NCBI RefSeq assembly: GCF_900547205.1
Contig: NZ_URFY01000025.1
Coordinates: 1-64,000, forward strand
DNA: 64,000 nucleotides
Direction: 5' to 3'
Origin: an uncultured Bacteroides sp.
GTDB taxonomy: Bacteria > Bacteroidota > Bacteroidia > Bacteroidales > Bacteroidaceae
Shown here in pieces: positions 1 through 8,667 of the stretch (position 1 is its first letter; every line of letters starts with the position of its first letter). A program made the translations under genes and the position numbers. Under the pieces are notes generated by a model. It did no database searches. It was given only the letters and a program-made list of their open reading frames with translations, and had not been told where the DNA came from.

Positions 1-59
1 GTAATATCTCATATAAAATCCCGGTTCATCACGAACCGGGATTTTATATGAGATATTAC
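1..59. terminator. 27-bp perfect inverted repeat, likely bidirectional terminator
   Basis: Arms at 1-27 and 33-59 are perfect reverse complements around a 5-nt loop (ATCAC). The GC core (CCCGGTTC/GAACCGGG) is flanked by AT-rich arm ends that supply a U-rich tract on either strand. It lies just downstream of the leftward PepSY-like gene, so it probably ends that transcript and one arriving from outside the window. Confidence 0.75.
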
Positions 60-75
60 TACAATGAAGATTTAC

Positions 76-390
76 TTATTCTTTAACCTCTTCACCTTTT
101 TCGTTCATAAGAACGGTTACTTCTGTAGCTTCTTTAGTAGTAATGACTACCTTATAAACTTTGCCGCTTTCTTTCTCCGCTACAAACGCTTCTTTGATGG
201 TAGAACCTTCATAACTCTTGGCAATCGCCAAAGTTACTACCTTAGGAAGATCTTTAACTTCAACCTTTGTGTATTCATCCTGAGTGGCTCGTTGTGCCTC
301 TATTGTTGTAGTTTTGATTACTTCCTGTGCAAATGCTACAGAACTGCCTAAACCCATCACTAATGCTACTGCTACTAATACCTTTTTCAT
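76..390 (-). CDS. Secreted PepSY-like domain protein
   Basis: Small exported protein of 104 residues. The start at 390 is preferred because it begins directly with a signal peptide: MKK, a hydrophobic stretch of about 15 residues, then AFAQ as cleavage site. An upstream in-frame start at 423 would add 11 residues before the signal peptide. The mature part is rich in Lys, Glu and Val with strand-like KVYKVVITTK and TEVTVLMNEKG segments, as in the periplasmic PepSY-like (BLIP-like) proteins common in Bacteroides. No catalytic residues are evident and the role is unknown. It ends just before the strong inverted repeat at 1-59. Confidence 0.75.
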   Translation of the reverse strand: MKKVLVAVALVMGLGSSVAFAQEVIKTTTIEAQRATQDEYTKVEVKDLPKVVTLAIAKSYEGSTIKEAFVAEKESGKVYKVVITTKEATEVTVLMNEKGEEVKE

Positions 391-576
391 AATCGTAATT
401 TTTAAGTGTGAATTAAAAAACATTGGTTACTTACACTTATAATGTTGCAAAGCAGATGCCAAACTTAGAAAAAAGCTATATTGTGCTAATAATCAATGTG
501 GTAAAAACAATAAGTCTTATTCTCACTGTAGAATTAGTGTAGAAATGTGTGGAAAATCATTCCCATAATGTTCCAT

Positions 577-2079
577 TTATCCACAATGGAAATACTTATG
601 TACCAGTTCCAACATTTCCTGCGGCTTCCCATCCAGTTCTGCACGCAATGTTTTATCATTATAACTGCGAAGCCTACAAATAATGCCGTCAATCATTGCC
701 GGACTGAATACGTTATACTGCTCAAAGATAGCCCTCTGTTGCTCCAAGCAATCGGCAGATGCCGCACAGCTATCCGGTAATTGAGCCAATGATTTCATTT
801 TGCCCTCATTCTCTTTCTGGTGGATATTCACATTTACATAAGTCTTTTGTGCAATATCCAAAGCATTCTCTATCTCAAACCCATGTCGGCAGGCAACAGC
901 CAATCCGGCAAAGAGTTGATACAAATCCGCTGAACCGTCCGGAGAACGCATTTCCACAGTTTGCTTCTGGCTAGTGTCGAAATTACTTTCTTTTTCCAAT
1001 GGATTTGCTAAAGTGCACATATCCGTTTTTGCCGCCCATCCCAATGGTACGCGTACTAATACAGAACGGTTCCTGTCTCCCCAGCAAACATTGGTCGGTG
1101 CTTCCTGATGAGGAACGAGACGGAAGTAAGAGGTAGGATTTGTATTACCAAAAGCAGTAATAGAAGGTGCTAGTTCCATCATTCCCGCTATAGCCTTGCG
1201 GGCAGTTTCCGACAGCACTCCGTCTTGAAGCATCTGGTTCTTTCCATCTTTCATGATACGCATATGGACGTGCAGACCCGAACCGGCTTTGCCTGCTGTT
1301 ATCTTAGGAGCAAAAGTCACGTTGTATCCATACTTATATCCTAAATTGCGAATTATCCATTTGGCAATCATCAACTGATCTGCCGCCTGCTCTACCGGAA
1401 CCGGAAGAAACTCAATTTCATTCTGCTCGTAGATATAGCCATCAAGTGTAAAATTACCAACCTCGGAGTGTCCATACTTAATCTGTCCGCCCGTTTGAGC
1501 TATATAAGACATACATTCCGTGCGGAACTCATTGAACTTGGCATAAGGTCCTGACTCATGATAACCTCGCTGGTCGGTTGCCTCAAACATTCCCGTATCC
1601 GGTGCTATCACATAATATTCCAGTTCGCCCATTGCCTGAAACTCCATTCCTGTGACGTCGGTGAATGCTTTACTTGCTTTATGAAGCGTATATTCCGGCG
1701 AACTTTCCAGAGGCTCTCCATCCTTATTGAAGAATGAGCAAAGCATGGTTAGAGTCGGAATTTGAGCAAACGGGTCGATAAATGCCGTACTGAAACGAGG
1801 AACAACATATAAGTCGCTACTCCCCGCCTCGATGAAAGAAAAAAGGCTGGAACCGTCCACCCGTTCGCCACAAGTAAGGATAGCTTCCAGATAAGCTTGG
1901 TTATTAATAGCAAAGTTCAGTGTTTTCAGACGACCGTCTCCTGCAGGATACATGAAATTGACCATGCGGATACCCTTGCTTTCAATAAAATAAATGATGT
2001 GGTTTTTGGTAAATTCAGAAGTGGGTTTCTGGAGAAATGCCACCAGTGGATTGGCATTCAATAATAATTCTTGGTTCAT
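577..2079 (-). CDS. glnA: Glutamine synthetase
   Basis: ATP-dependent ligation of ammonia to glutamate, cytoplasmic. The 500-residue length fits a type I-like family member. Visible landmarks in order: an N-terminal beta-grasp region with NFMYPAGDGRLKTL; RVDGSSLFSF; the metal-binding EQNEIEF segment; AGSGLHVHM of the ATP/glutamate site; the HQEAPTNVCWGDRNRS segment carrying substrate-binding arginines; and the C-terminal VEMRSPDGSADLY. Bacteroides often carries several glutamine synthetases, so the exact subtype is uncertain. It is transcribed alone, with a good -7 box upstream at 2130-2137. Confidence 0.93.
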   Translation of the reverse strand: MNQELLLNANPLVAFLQKPTSEFTKNHIIYFIESKGIRMVNFMYPAGDGRLKTLNFAINNQAYLEAILTCGERVDGSSLFSFIEAGSSDLYVVPRFSTAFIDPFAQIPTLTMLCSFFNKDGEPLESSPEYTLHKASKAFTDVTGMEFQAMGELEYYVIAPDTGMFEATDQRGYHESGPYAKFNEFRTECMSYIAQTGGQIKYGHSEVGNFTLDGYIYEQNEIEFLPVPVEQAADQLMIAKWIIRNLGYKYGYNVTFAPKITAGKAGSGLHVHMRIMKDGKNQMLQDGVLSETARKAIAGMMELAPSITAFGNTNPTSYFRLVPHQEAPTNVCWGDRNRSVLVRVPLGWAAKTDMCTLANPLEKESNFDTSQKQTVEMRSPDGSADLYQLFAGLAVACRHGFEIENALDIAQKTYVNVNIHQKENEGKMKSLAQLPDSCAASADCLEQQRAIFEQYNVFSPAMIDGIICRLRSYNDKTLRAELDGKPQEMLELVHKYFHCG

Positions 2080-2129
2080 AATCGGTTGTTTTTCGTTGTT
2101 GTATGTTTTAATAACGATTTGTTATGCAC

Positions 2130-2137
2130 CAAAGATA
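2130..2137 (-). promoter_or_regulatory. Bacteroidetes -7 box for glutamine synthetase
   Basis: Reads TATCTTTG on the minus strand, matching TAnnTTTG, about 50 nt upstream of the start at 2079. A clear TTTG -33 element was not found at the usual distance. Confidence 0.5.
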
Positions 2138-2211
2138 ATAAAAAAACAGATAAACCTATTGCTTGTCTAAACTGTTTTATTCATCAGTAGAAACTTTTAA
2201 ATAGCTGACAC

Positions 2212-3099
2212 ATGAAAAAGGATATTCTGAAAGACCTGATTGCCATGCCCGGAAAGAAACATTCCGTATCAGATTTTGATTCTTCGTCTACGGATGAGAT
2301 AACTAAACAAGAGGCTAAAGACCAACTGACAAAGGATATAGAGAAGCTTGCCGAACTGCAAAGTAAGCTCTATGCACAAGACCGCTATTCCATTCTTGTC
2401 ATCTTTCAGGCGATGGATGCTGCGGGAAAAGACGGAACAATCAAGCACGTCATGTCCGGCATCAATCCGCAGGGCTGCCAGGTCTACTCTTTCAAGCAGC
2501 CTTCTGTCGAGGAACTCGACCATGATTATCTCTGGCGCATCAATCGCTCTCTGCCGGAAAGAGGACGAATCGGCATCTTCAACCGTTCGCATTATGAGGA
2601 TGTACTGATTGCCAGAGTGCATCCTGAAATCGTTTTATCGGCCAAGCTTCCGGATATTAAAACCGTTGATGATATAGACGCCGACTTCTGGAAACGCCGT
2701 TACCGGCAAATCAACGACTTCGAACGTTATCTGACCGAAAATGGAACCGTCGTCCTGAAATTCTTCCTCAATGTATCAAAAGCGGAACAAAAGAAACGCT
2801 TCATAGAACGGCTAGATGACCCGACAAAGAACTGGAAATTCTCTTCTGCTGACATTAAGGAACGCCAATTTTGGGACGAATATATGAAAGCTTATGGAGA
2901 TGTACTTACGGAAACATCAACGGAAATAGCTCCGTGGTACGTGATTCCTGCCGACAATAAATGGTTCATGCGTTATGCGGTAGGAAGGATTATTTGCGAG
3001 AGGATGAAAGAACTTGATTTGCACTATCCTCAATTATCCAACGAAGAAATGGAAGAACTGGAGCTGTACAAGGAAAGTGTATCCGACATTAATTTCTAA
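2212..3099 (+). CDS. Polyphosphate kinase 2 family protein (polyP:nucleotide phosphotransferase)
   Basis: Transfers phosphate between inorganic polyphosphate and nucleotides in the cytoplasm. The 295-residue protein has the PPK2 Walker A-like loop MDAAGKDGT (about residues 68-76, Lys73), the GIFNRSHYEDVL segment that contains the family Walker B/lid region, and a C-terminal WYVIPADNKWFMRYAV stretch typical of PPK2. The family includes enzymes specific for AMP, ADP or both; this cannot be decided by eye. It is divergent from glutamine synthetase and is followed by a DUF169 gene after 74 nt. Confidence 0.92.
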   Translation: MKKDILKDLIAMPGKKHSVSDFDSSSTDEITKQEAKDQLTKDIEKLAELQSKLYAQDRYSILVIFQAMDAAGKDGTIKHVMSGINPQGCQVYSFKQPSVEELDHDYLWRINRSLPERGRIGIFNRSHYEDVLIARVHPEIVLSAKLPDIKTVDDIDADFWKRRYRQINDFERYLTENGTVVLKFFLNVSKAEQKKRFIERLDDPTKNWKFSSADIKERQFWDEYMKAYGDVLTETSTEIAPWYVIPADNKWFMRYAVGRIICERMKELDLHYPQLSNEEMEELELYKESVSDINF

Positions 3100-3173
3100 A
3101 ATCCTTGCGCTTATTCTATTTTCTTCTAACTTTGTAGGGGGATTCTTCCTATAAAACAATAAATCAATAAGCT

Positions 3174-3893
3174 ATGGACATCCAAACATTTATTCAAAAC
3201 TTCAAGGAGGCCTTCGGAGAAAGTGCCGAACTGCCTCTTGTATTCTGGTATTCAGATAAACCGGAAGGAGAAACGGAGAAGATAAACGGTTGCTTCTTCA
3301 AAGGCATGAAAGCGGTAAGAGACGGTGCTATTATCAGCCTTAACGCTGAGAATATCGGTTGTGGCGGCGGGAAATTCTATACAGGCTTTACTGAAATGCC
3401 GGAGCGTGTGCCTAACTTTGTCTCATTGAAAGAAAGGTATAAGCAGACTCCTGAGATGGTTACAGACTTTATAGAGCACATCGGAGTACCCAGAACGGAA
3501 AGGAAGTATCTTCACTTTGCACGTATAGATAAGGTGGAGAGTTTGGACGAGATGGAAGGCGTAATGTTCATTGCAAATCCTGATATGCTTTCGGGATTGA
3601 CTACTTGGGCTTATTTTGATAATAATGCCGAGGACGCAGTGGCTTCACCATTTGGCTCGGGCTGTAGCAGTGTGGTGACGCAAGTTACTTTGGAGAACTG
3701 GAAAGGTGGCAGACGAACATTTATCGGTTTCTTCGATCCTTCGGTTCGCCCCTATTTTGAAGCGGACAAACTTAGTTATACCATCCCGATGTCGAGGTTT
3801 CGGGAAATGTGTCAGACGATGCGCCAAAGTTGTTTATTTGATACTCATGCGTGGGGAAAGATACGGGAAAGGATGAATGCGGTTGAAGGATAA
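3174..3893 (+). CDS. DUF169 family protein
   Basis: Cytosolic protein of 239 residues with no signal peptide. The pattern fits DUF169: an N-terminal LPLVFWYSDKP segment, a central GCGGGKFYTGF motif with closely spaced Cys and Gly, a middle PDMLSGLTTW segment and a late GSGCSSVVTQVT motif with a second conserved Cys. The family is common in anaerobes and often lies near redox genes; its activity is not established. Conserved cysteines suggest metal or cofactor binding (inference). Confidence 0.8.
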   Translation: MDIQTFIQNFKEAFGESAELPLVFWYSDKPEGETEKINGCFFKGMKAVRDGAIISLNAENIGCGGGKFYTGFTEMPERVPNFVSLKERYKQTPEMVTDFIEHIGVPRTERKYLHFARIDKVESLDEMEGVMFIANPDMLSGLTTWAYFDNNAEDAVASPFGSGCSSVVTQVTLENWKGGRRTFIGFFDPSVRPYFEADKLSYTIPMSRFREMCQTMRQSCLFDTHAWGKIRERMNAVEG

Positions 3894-4280
3894 TTCTTAC
3901 CTTGTAGCAAACTTACTTATGTCCTCCATCAAACTACTTTTTGGCGGCCATCAAACTTACTTTTAGTTACGCCAAAACTATAACCGGAACTTGCAGTTAT
4001 AAAGCCGGAACTTGCAGTTACATAACTGAAAGTTTCGGCTACATAACCAGAACTTCCGTTTATAGTTTCGTCCTAGTGATTCACAACTTTGCTCCTTGAA
4101 CAAAAGAAGTTTGGGCATCACCCTATGGTAGTTTTCCTGTAATGCAATCGGAAAATAGCCACGGATATACGGAAACAGTCTGCCGGACAAGCCAGTTATA
4201 TCTTAAAAACAATAAAATGAGAGAGGAAGTCTGAAAATAACATTACTTTTGTAGATAACAAACTCATATAATTACTAGCT
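3894..4280. other. Gene-free intergenic region with a degenerate tandem repeat
   Basis: 387 nt without a convincing gene. A reading frame of 70 codons on the minus strand (3978-4190) is largely made of the repeat and ends in repeated Cys-Lys-Phe-Arg units, so I do not call it. The last 70 nt before 4281 are AT-rich and probably hold the promoter for the DUF362/ferredoxin gene. Confidence 0.6.
3981..4062. repeat. Degenerate 21-bp tandem repeat
   Basis: Four consecutive units at 3981-3999, 4000-4020, 4021-4041 and 4042-4062. The first two share CCGGAACTTGCAGTTA exactly; the others are variants of the type CATAACnnGAActtnCGnnTA. Similar short intergenic repeats are found in Bacteroides genomes. 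Function unknown. Confidence 0.7.
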
Positions 4281-5402
4281 ATGCAAACCTCTAAAGTTTA
4301 TTTCACTAATCTGAGGACGACTCCCAATTCCAACCTTTTGGATAAGTTGGAGCGTCTTGTGAAGAAAGCAGGTCTAACTACTCTTCCATTGAAAGATAGT
4401 TTTGTTGCTATTAAAATCCATTTCGGAGAACCGGGCAACCTGGCATATATTCGCCCCAACTATGCAGCAAGAATGGCGAATGTGCTTCGCAATCTAGGCG
4501 CCAAGCCTTTTCTTACGGATTGCAATACACTCTATTCCGGTCGGCGTGCCAATGCCGTAGACCATCTGCAAAGTGCCATGGAGAACGGCTTCAATCCTAT
4601 TTCCGCCCAATGCCAGGTTATTATCGGTGACGGACTGAAAGGTACGGATTGCAGGGAGATTCCACTGAACGGAGAATACTGCAAAGCTCCGAAAATAGGG
4701 ACAGCCATTGCCGACGCAGACATCGTTATCAGTATGAACCATTTCAAAGGACACGAACAAGCCGGATTTGGCGGAGCGTTGAAGAACTTAGGAATGGGCT
4801 GCGCAAGCGTTGCCGGAAAGCTGGAACTTCACAGTGCCTCGCAACCTAAGATTGATAAGGAAAGTTGCATCGGATGCAATATCTGTGTGAAGCATTGCGC
4901 ACATGATGCCGTGCATCTCAATGCCGGAAGGAAAGCGGAAATAGATTATGACGAGTGCATCGGCTGCGGGCAATGCGTGGCCCTCTGCCAGTATGACGGA
5001 GCTGTGATGGGCGATGAAGATACTTCCGAACGGTTGAACTACAAAATAGCTGAGTACTCCTTGGCGGTCGTTAAAGACAAACCACATTTCCACGTCAGTT
5101 TTATAATGAATGTATCGCCCGAATGTGATTGCTGGAATCATAATGATGCAGCCATCGTGCCGGATTTGGGGATATTGGCATCGTTGGACCCGGTGGCATT
5201 GGATAAAGCCTGTGCCGACTTAGTGACCAAAGCGCCTATCTTGCACAGTGGCAACCGATTGTCCGAGAAACACGACCACGAAGACTTGTGCGGATGCGAT
5301 AAGTTTCACCTGATGCATCCAAATACCAACTGGCTGGCGGGACTGGAACACGCAGAAAAGATAGGATTGGGAACAATGAATTATGAAATTATACAAATCT
5401 GA
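4281..5402 (+). CDS. DUF362 protein with two 4Fe-4S ferredoxin clusters
   Basis: The 373-residue protein has an N-terminal DUF362 half (VAIKIHFGEPGN, then MNHFKGHEQAGFGGALKNLG) and, from about residue 195, two ferredoxin motifs: CIGCNICVKHC and CIGCGQCVALC. No signal peptide, so probably cytosolic electron transfer. Its C-terminal part has further Cys and His residues (CDCWNHND, HEDLCGCDKFH) that may bind metal. It is the first gene of a rightward set with an ECF-like membrane protein, a second DUF362 protein and a polyferredoxin. A small hairpin (5407-5427) follows the stop. Confidence 0.85.
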   Translation: MQTSKVYFTNLRTTPNSNLLDKLERLVKKAGLTTLPLKDSFVAIKIHFGEPGNLAYIRPNYAARMANVLRNLGAKPFLTDCNTLYSGRRANAVDHLQSAMENGFNPISAQCQVIIGDGLKGTDCREIPLNGEYCKAPKIGTAIADADIVISMNHFKGHEQAGFGGALKNLGMGCASVAGKLELHSASQPKIDKESCIGCNICVKHCAHDAVHLNAGRKAEIDYDECIGCGQCVALCQYDGAVMGDEDTSERLNYKIAEYSLAVVKDKPHFHVSFIMNVSPECDCWNHNDAAIVPDLGILASLDPVALDKACADLVTKAPILHSGNRLSEKHDHEDLCGCDKFHLMHPNTNWLAGLEHAEKIGLGTMNYEIIQI

Positions 5403-5478
5403 TTAAACCTTTCCGCAAGAGAAAGGTCTAATATCAAATTACTATCGTTCTATTAAATAATTAAAGCTATCAACGAAA

Positions 5479-5988
5479 ATGGAAACAACTGCCAAACTTT
5501 ATTCGCTGAACTACAGCAATGTAAAAACTTACCTGTTCGCACTGCTATTTATAGCCGGAAACATTGCACTTCCACAATTGTGCCATCTTGTACCCTACGG
5601 AGGGCCAACTTTATTGCCTATTTATTTCTTTACGCTGATTGCTTCTTATAAATACGGCTTTCGCGTAGGTTTATTGACGGCAGTTCTGTCGCCTGTCATT
5701 AATCATTTACTGTTTGCCATGCCTTCGGCAGCGGTACTTCCCGCCATATTGGTAAAATCCGCTTTGCTTGCAGGCGCTTCCGCACTAGCTGCACGCACTG
5801 TGAAATCTGTTTCTTTATTGGCAATTCTTGGCGTAGTCCTCTCCTATCAGATAGTAGGAACCGCTTTTGAATGGGTGCAATTGGGAAATTTCTATGCAGC
5901 AGCACAAGACTTCCGCATGGGCATTCCGGGAATGTTGATTCAATGGTTCGGCGGATACTTCCTACTTAAAGCGATTGCTAAACTTTAA
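5479..5988 (+). CDS. ECF transporter S-component-like membrane protein
   Basis: Integral inner-membrane protein of 169 residues with about five hydrophobic helices. The LVPYGGPTLLPIYFFTLIA and GFRVGLLTAVLSPVIN segments resemble substrate-binding S components of energy-coupling factor transporters. There is no ATPase or T component nearby, so a separate module would have to supply energy. It lies between two DUF362 genes, which suggests that the locus handles a redox cofactor or small metabolite (inference). Confidence 0.65.
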   Translation: METTAKLYSLNYSNVKTYLFALLFIAGNIALPQLCHLVPYGGPTLLPIYFFTLIASYKYGFRVGLLTAVLSPVINHLLFAMPSAAVLPAILVKSALLAGASALAARTVKSVSLLAILGVVLSYQIVGTAFEWVQLGNFYAAAQDFRMGIPGMLIQWFGGYFLLKAIAKL

Positions 5989-6003
5989 GCAAAGAAATTA
6001 TAA

Positions 6004-6939
6004 ATGGATAGAAGAGACTTCATCAAAACGGTTGCCATTGCCGGAGCAGCCTTTACCGTACAGCGTTCGGAGGCAATGGAGATATTGACTCAAACAGTGA
6101 GTAAGGCAAACGGGGATAAACCGGATTTGGTAGCCGTCATGGGCGGAGAGCCGGAAGCGATGTTTCGCCGTGCCATCAGCGAATTGGGAGGTATGAAACA
6201 GTTTGTGAAACCCGGTCAGAAGGTGGTTGTGAAGCCTAACATTGGCTGGGATAAAGTCCCCGAACTGGCAGGAAATACCAATCCGAAACTCGTGGCAGAA
6301 ATAGTGAAACAGTGCTTTGATGCAGGTGCCAAAGAAGTCACTGTGTTCGACCATACTTGCGACGATTGGCAGAAATGCTACAAAAACAGTGGCATCGAAG
6401 CCGCAGCAAAAAATGCCGGAGCGAAAGTGATGCCCGCCCATCTGGAATCTTATTACAAACCGGTGGACCTGCCGAATGGAAAGAAAATGAAGAAGGCAAA
6501 GGTGCACGAAGCTATATTGAATTGCGATGTATGGATCAATGTTCCTATCCTGAAAAATCATGGAGGTGCCAATCTGACTATCTCAATGAAGAATCACATG
6601 GGTATCGTGTGGGACAGAGGATTCTTTCATCAAAACGATTTGCAACAATGTATCGCGGATATCTGTACCCTGCAAAAGAAATCGGTGCTCAATGTTGTAG
6701 ACGCTTATCGCATCATGAAGACCAACGGCCCTCGCGGACGTTCCGCTTCGGATGTAGTGCTGGCTAAAGGTTTGTTCATTTCACCGGATATCGTAGCTGT
6801 GGATACGGCTGCCGCTAAGTTCTTCAACCAAGTGCGTGAAATGCCATTGGATACCATTGGTCATCTTGCCAAAGGGGAAGCCTTGAAAGTAGGAACCATG
6901 AACCTTGACAAACTGAATGTCAAGCGGATTAAGCTGTAA
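6004..6939 (+). CDS. Exported DUF362 domain protein (Tat-type signal)
   Basis: The N-terminus MDRRDFIKTVAIAGAAF looks like a twin-arginine signal (RRDFIK) followed by a short hydrophobic segment. The remaining 290 residues are DUF362: VVVKPNIGWDK, FDHTCDDW, NVPILKNHGGANLT and SMKNHMG. No 4Fe-4S motif is present. Tat export implies folding, perhaps with a cofactor, before secretion. It starts 15 nt after the ECF-like gene and ends 8 nt before the polyferredoxin gene, so the three are probably co-transcribed. Confidence 0.82.
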   Translation: MDRRDFIKTVAIAGAAFTVQRSEAMEILTQTVSKANGDKPDLVAVMGGEPEAMFRRAISELGGMKQFVKPGQKVVVKPNIGWDKVPELAGNTNPKLVAEIVKQCFDAGAKEVTVFDHTCDDWQKCYKNSGIEAAAKNAGAKVMPAHLESYYKPVDLPNGKKMKKAKVHEAILNCDVWINVPILKNHGGANLTISMKNHMGIVWDRGFFHQNDLQQCIADICTLQKKSVLNVVDAYRIMKTNGPRGRSASDVVLAKGLFISPDIVAVDTAAAKFFNQVREMPLDTIGHLAKGEALKVGTMNLDKLNVKRIKL

Positions 6940-6947
6940 AAACAACT

Positions 6948-8507
6948 ATGTTAAGAAACATACGTATCGGTATATCAGCCCTGCTTTTCGGGCTGATTAC
7001 TTTCTTTTTTCTCGACTTTGCAGAGATACTGCCTACGGGTTTTCACCGGTTGGCGCATCTACAATTTGTTCCTGCATTACTTTCATTGAGCGTAGGTATC
7101 TTGCTATTTCTCATTGTGTTAACTCTTCTTTTCGGTCGAATCTATTGTTCGAGCATCTGCCCGATGGGAATCTTGCAAGATGTCATTGCGCGCATTTCGA
7201 AGGCAACCGGAAAAAAGAAGAAACGGTATCAGTATAGTCCTGCAAAAAACATTCTGCGATGGAGCATACTCGGATTGACAATCATCGGTTTCTTATGTGG
7301 ATTTACATTTATAACAGGTCTGTTGGATCCTTATAGTGCGTATGGACGTATTGTAGTTCACGTTTTCAAGCCTATTTATATGGGGGGCAATAATCTGCTG
7401 GAATCTATATTCTCTAGATTTGATAATTACACATTTTATCGGGTAGATACTTCGGTGATTGAGCTGTCTTCTCTGCTTATTGCAATTATCACTTTGATAG
7501 CTATTTTTGTTTTAGCATGGAAGCACGGACGTACATGGTGCAATACCGTTTGTCCCATAGGAACAGTTTTAGGATTCCTCAGCCGTTTCTCATTATTCAA
7601 GATTCGTATCGACCATGCTAAATGCAATGGCTGTGGTCTTTGCGCTACCAAATGCAAGGCTGCCTGCATCAATAGTAAAGAGCACGTCATCGATTATAGT
7701 CGGTGCGTGGATTGTTTCGACTGTTTGGGGGCTTGCCGACAAAAAGCGTTAAATTTCACTCCTTCTTTAAAGCGTTATCCTAACCCTGAAAGTGAAACTA
7801 TTGCGAAAGAAGAACTGTCGGAGATAGCAGATTCTTCCAAACGTCGTTTTTTGTTAGCAGGTTTGCTTACTGCCGGAGCTGCACCGAAAGTGATGATGGC
7901 GCAAGCTCAAGAAACAATAGCTTCTTTGGAAGGTAAGAAAGCCTATAAAAAGGAGAACCCGATAACTCCGCCGGGCTCTATTAGCCGGAAGCATTTTCAG
8001 CAACAATGTACTTCGTGCCACCTTTGCGTCAGCAAATGCCCGTCGCACGTGTTGAAACCGGCTTTTATGGAATATGGGCTGGCGGGAATGATGCAACCGA
8101 CTGTGAGTTTTGAAAAAGGATTCTGTAACTTCGATTGCACGGTATGTGGAGATATATGCCCCAATGGCGCTATCCTCCCACTGACGGTGGAAGAAAAACA
8201 TCTCACACAAATGGGATACGTTGTCTTTATAGAAGAGAATTGCATCGTTTATACGGACGGCACCAGTTGTGGAGCTTGCTCTGAGCACTGCCCCACTCAG
8301 GCCATTGCGATGGTTCCTTTCAAAGACGGGCTAACGATTCCCCACGTAAACAAAGAAATATGTGTGGGATGCGGCGGATGCGAATATGTTTGTCCCGCCC
8401 GACCGTTCCGAGCTGTATATATCGAAGGAAATAGTATACAGAAAGAAGCTATACCATTCAAAGAAAGCGAAGAGTATAAAGAGGAAATAGACGATTTCGG
8501 ATTCTAA
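6948..8507 (+). CDS. Membrane polyferredoxin (NapH-like, 4Fe-4S)
   Basis: 519 residues. The first 220 contain several membrane helices interleaved with the NapH/CcoG-type motifs CSSICPMG and CNTVCPIG. Then come a ferredoxin pair (CNGCGLCATKC, CVDCFDCLGAC), an internal hydrophobic/Tat-like RRFLLAGLLTAG segment, and more cluster motifs (CTSCHLCVSKCP, CTVCGDICP, CGACSEHCP, CVGCGGCEYVCP). It appears to fuse a NapH-like membrane part to a NapG-like ferredoxin part. The likely job is moving electrons across the membrane to the neighbouring DUF362 proteins (inference). Confidence 0.85.
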   Translation: MLRNIRIGISALLFGLITFFFLDFAEILPTGFHRLAHLQFVPALLSLSVGILLFLIVLTLLFGRIYCSSICPMGILQDVIARISKATGKKKKRYQYSPAKNILRWSILGLTIIGFLCGFTFITGLLDPYSAYGRIVVHVFKPIYMGGNNLLESIFSRFDNYTFYRVDTSVIELSSLLIAIITLIAIFVLAWKHGRTWCNTVCPIGTVLGFLSRFSLFKIRIDHAKCNGCGLCATKCKAACINSKEHVIDYSRCVDCFDCLGACRQKALNFTPSLKRYPNPESETIAKEELSEIADSSKRRFLLAGLLTAGAAPKVMMAQAQETIASLEGKKAYKKENPITPPGSISRKHFQQQCTSCHLCVSKCPSHVLKPAFMEYGLAGMMQPTVSFEKGFCNFDCTVCGDICPNGAILPLTVEEKHLTQMGYVVFIEENCIVYTDGTSCGACSEHCPTQAIAMVPFKDGLTIPHVNKEICVGCGGCEYVCPARPFRAVYIEGNSIQKEAIPFKESEEYKEEIDDFGF

Positions 8508-8550
8508 CTTTCTATCCTTTTTACTCTTTTACCAGTATTAAATACTCCAT

Positions 8551-8590
8551 TAAAAGCAGCTCGAATGTATGGTATTTCGGGCTGCTTTTA
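8551..8590 (+). terminator. 15-bp stem hairpin after the polyferredoxin operon
   Basis: Arms 8551-8565 and 8576-8590 pair with one G-T wobble around a 10-nt loop. It lies 43 nt after the polyferredoxin stop. An in-frame start for the next gene at 8569 lies inside this hairpin, which argues for the later start at 8668. Confidence 0.6.
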
Positions 8591-8667
8591 AAAAACTATT
8601 CATTATATTCCTTCTACTCGCAATAATTTCACTAAATTCGTGGCGAATAAAAAAAAGAAAACAACTC

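Noticed and set aside
3978..4190. 70-codon minus-strand ORF
   Set aside because: Built largely from the 21-bp tandem repeat.
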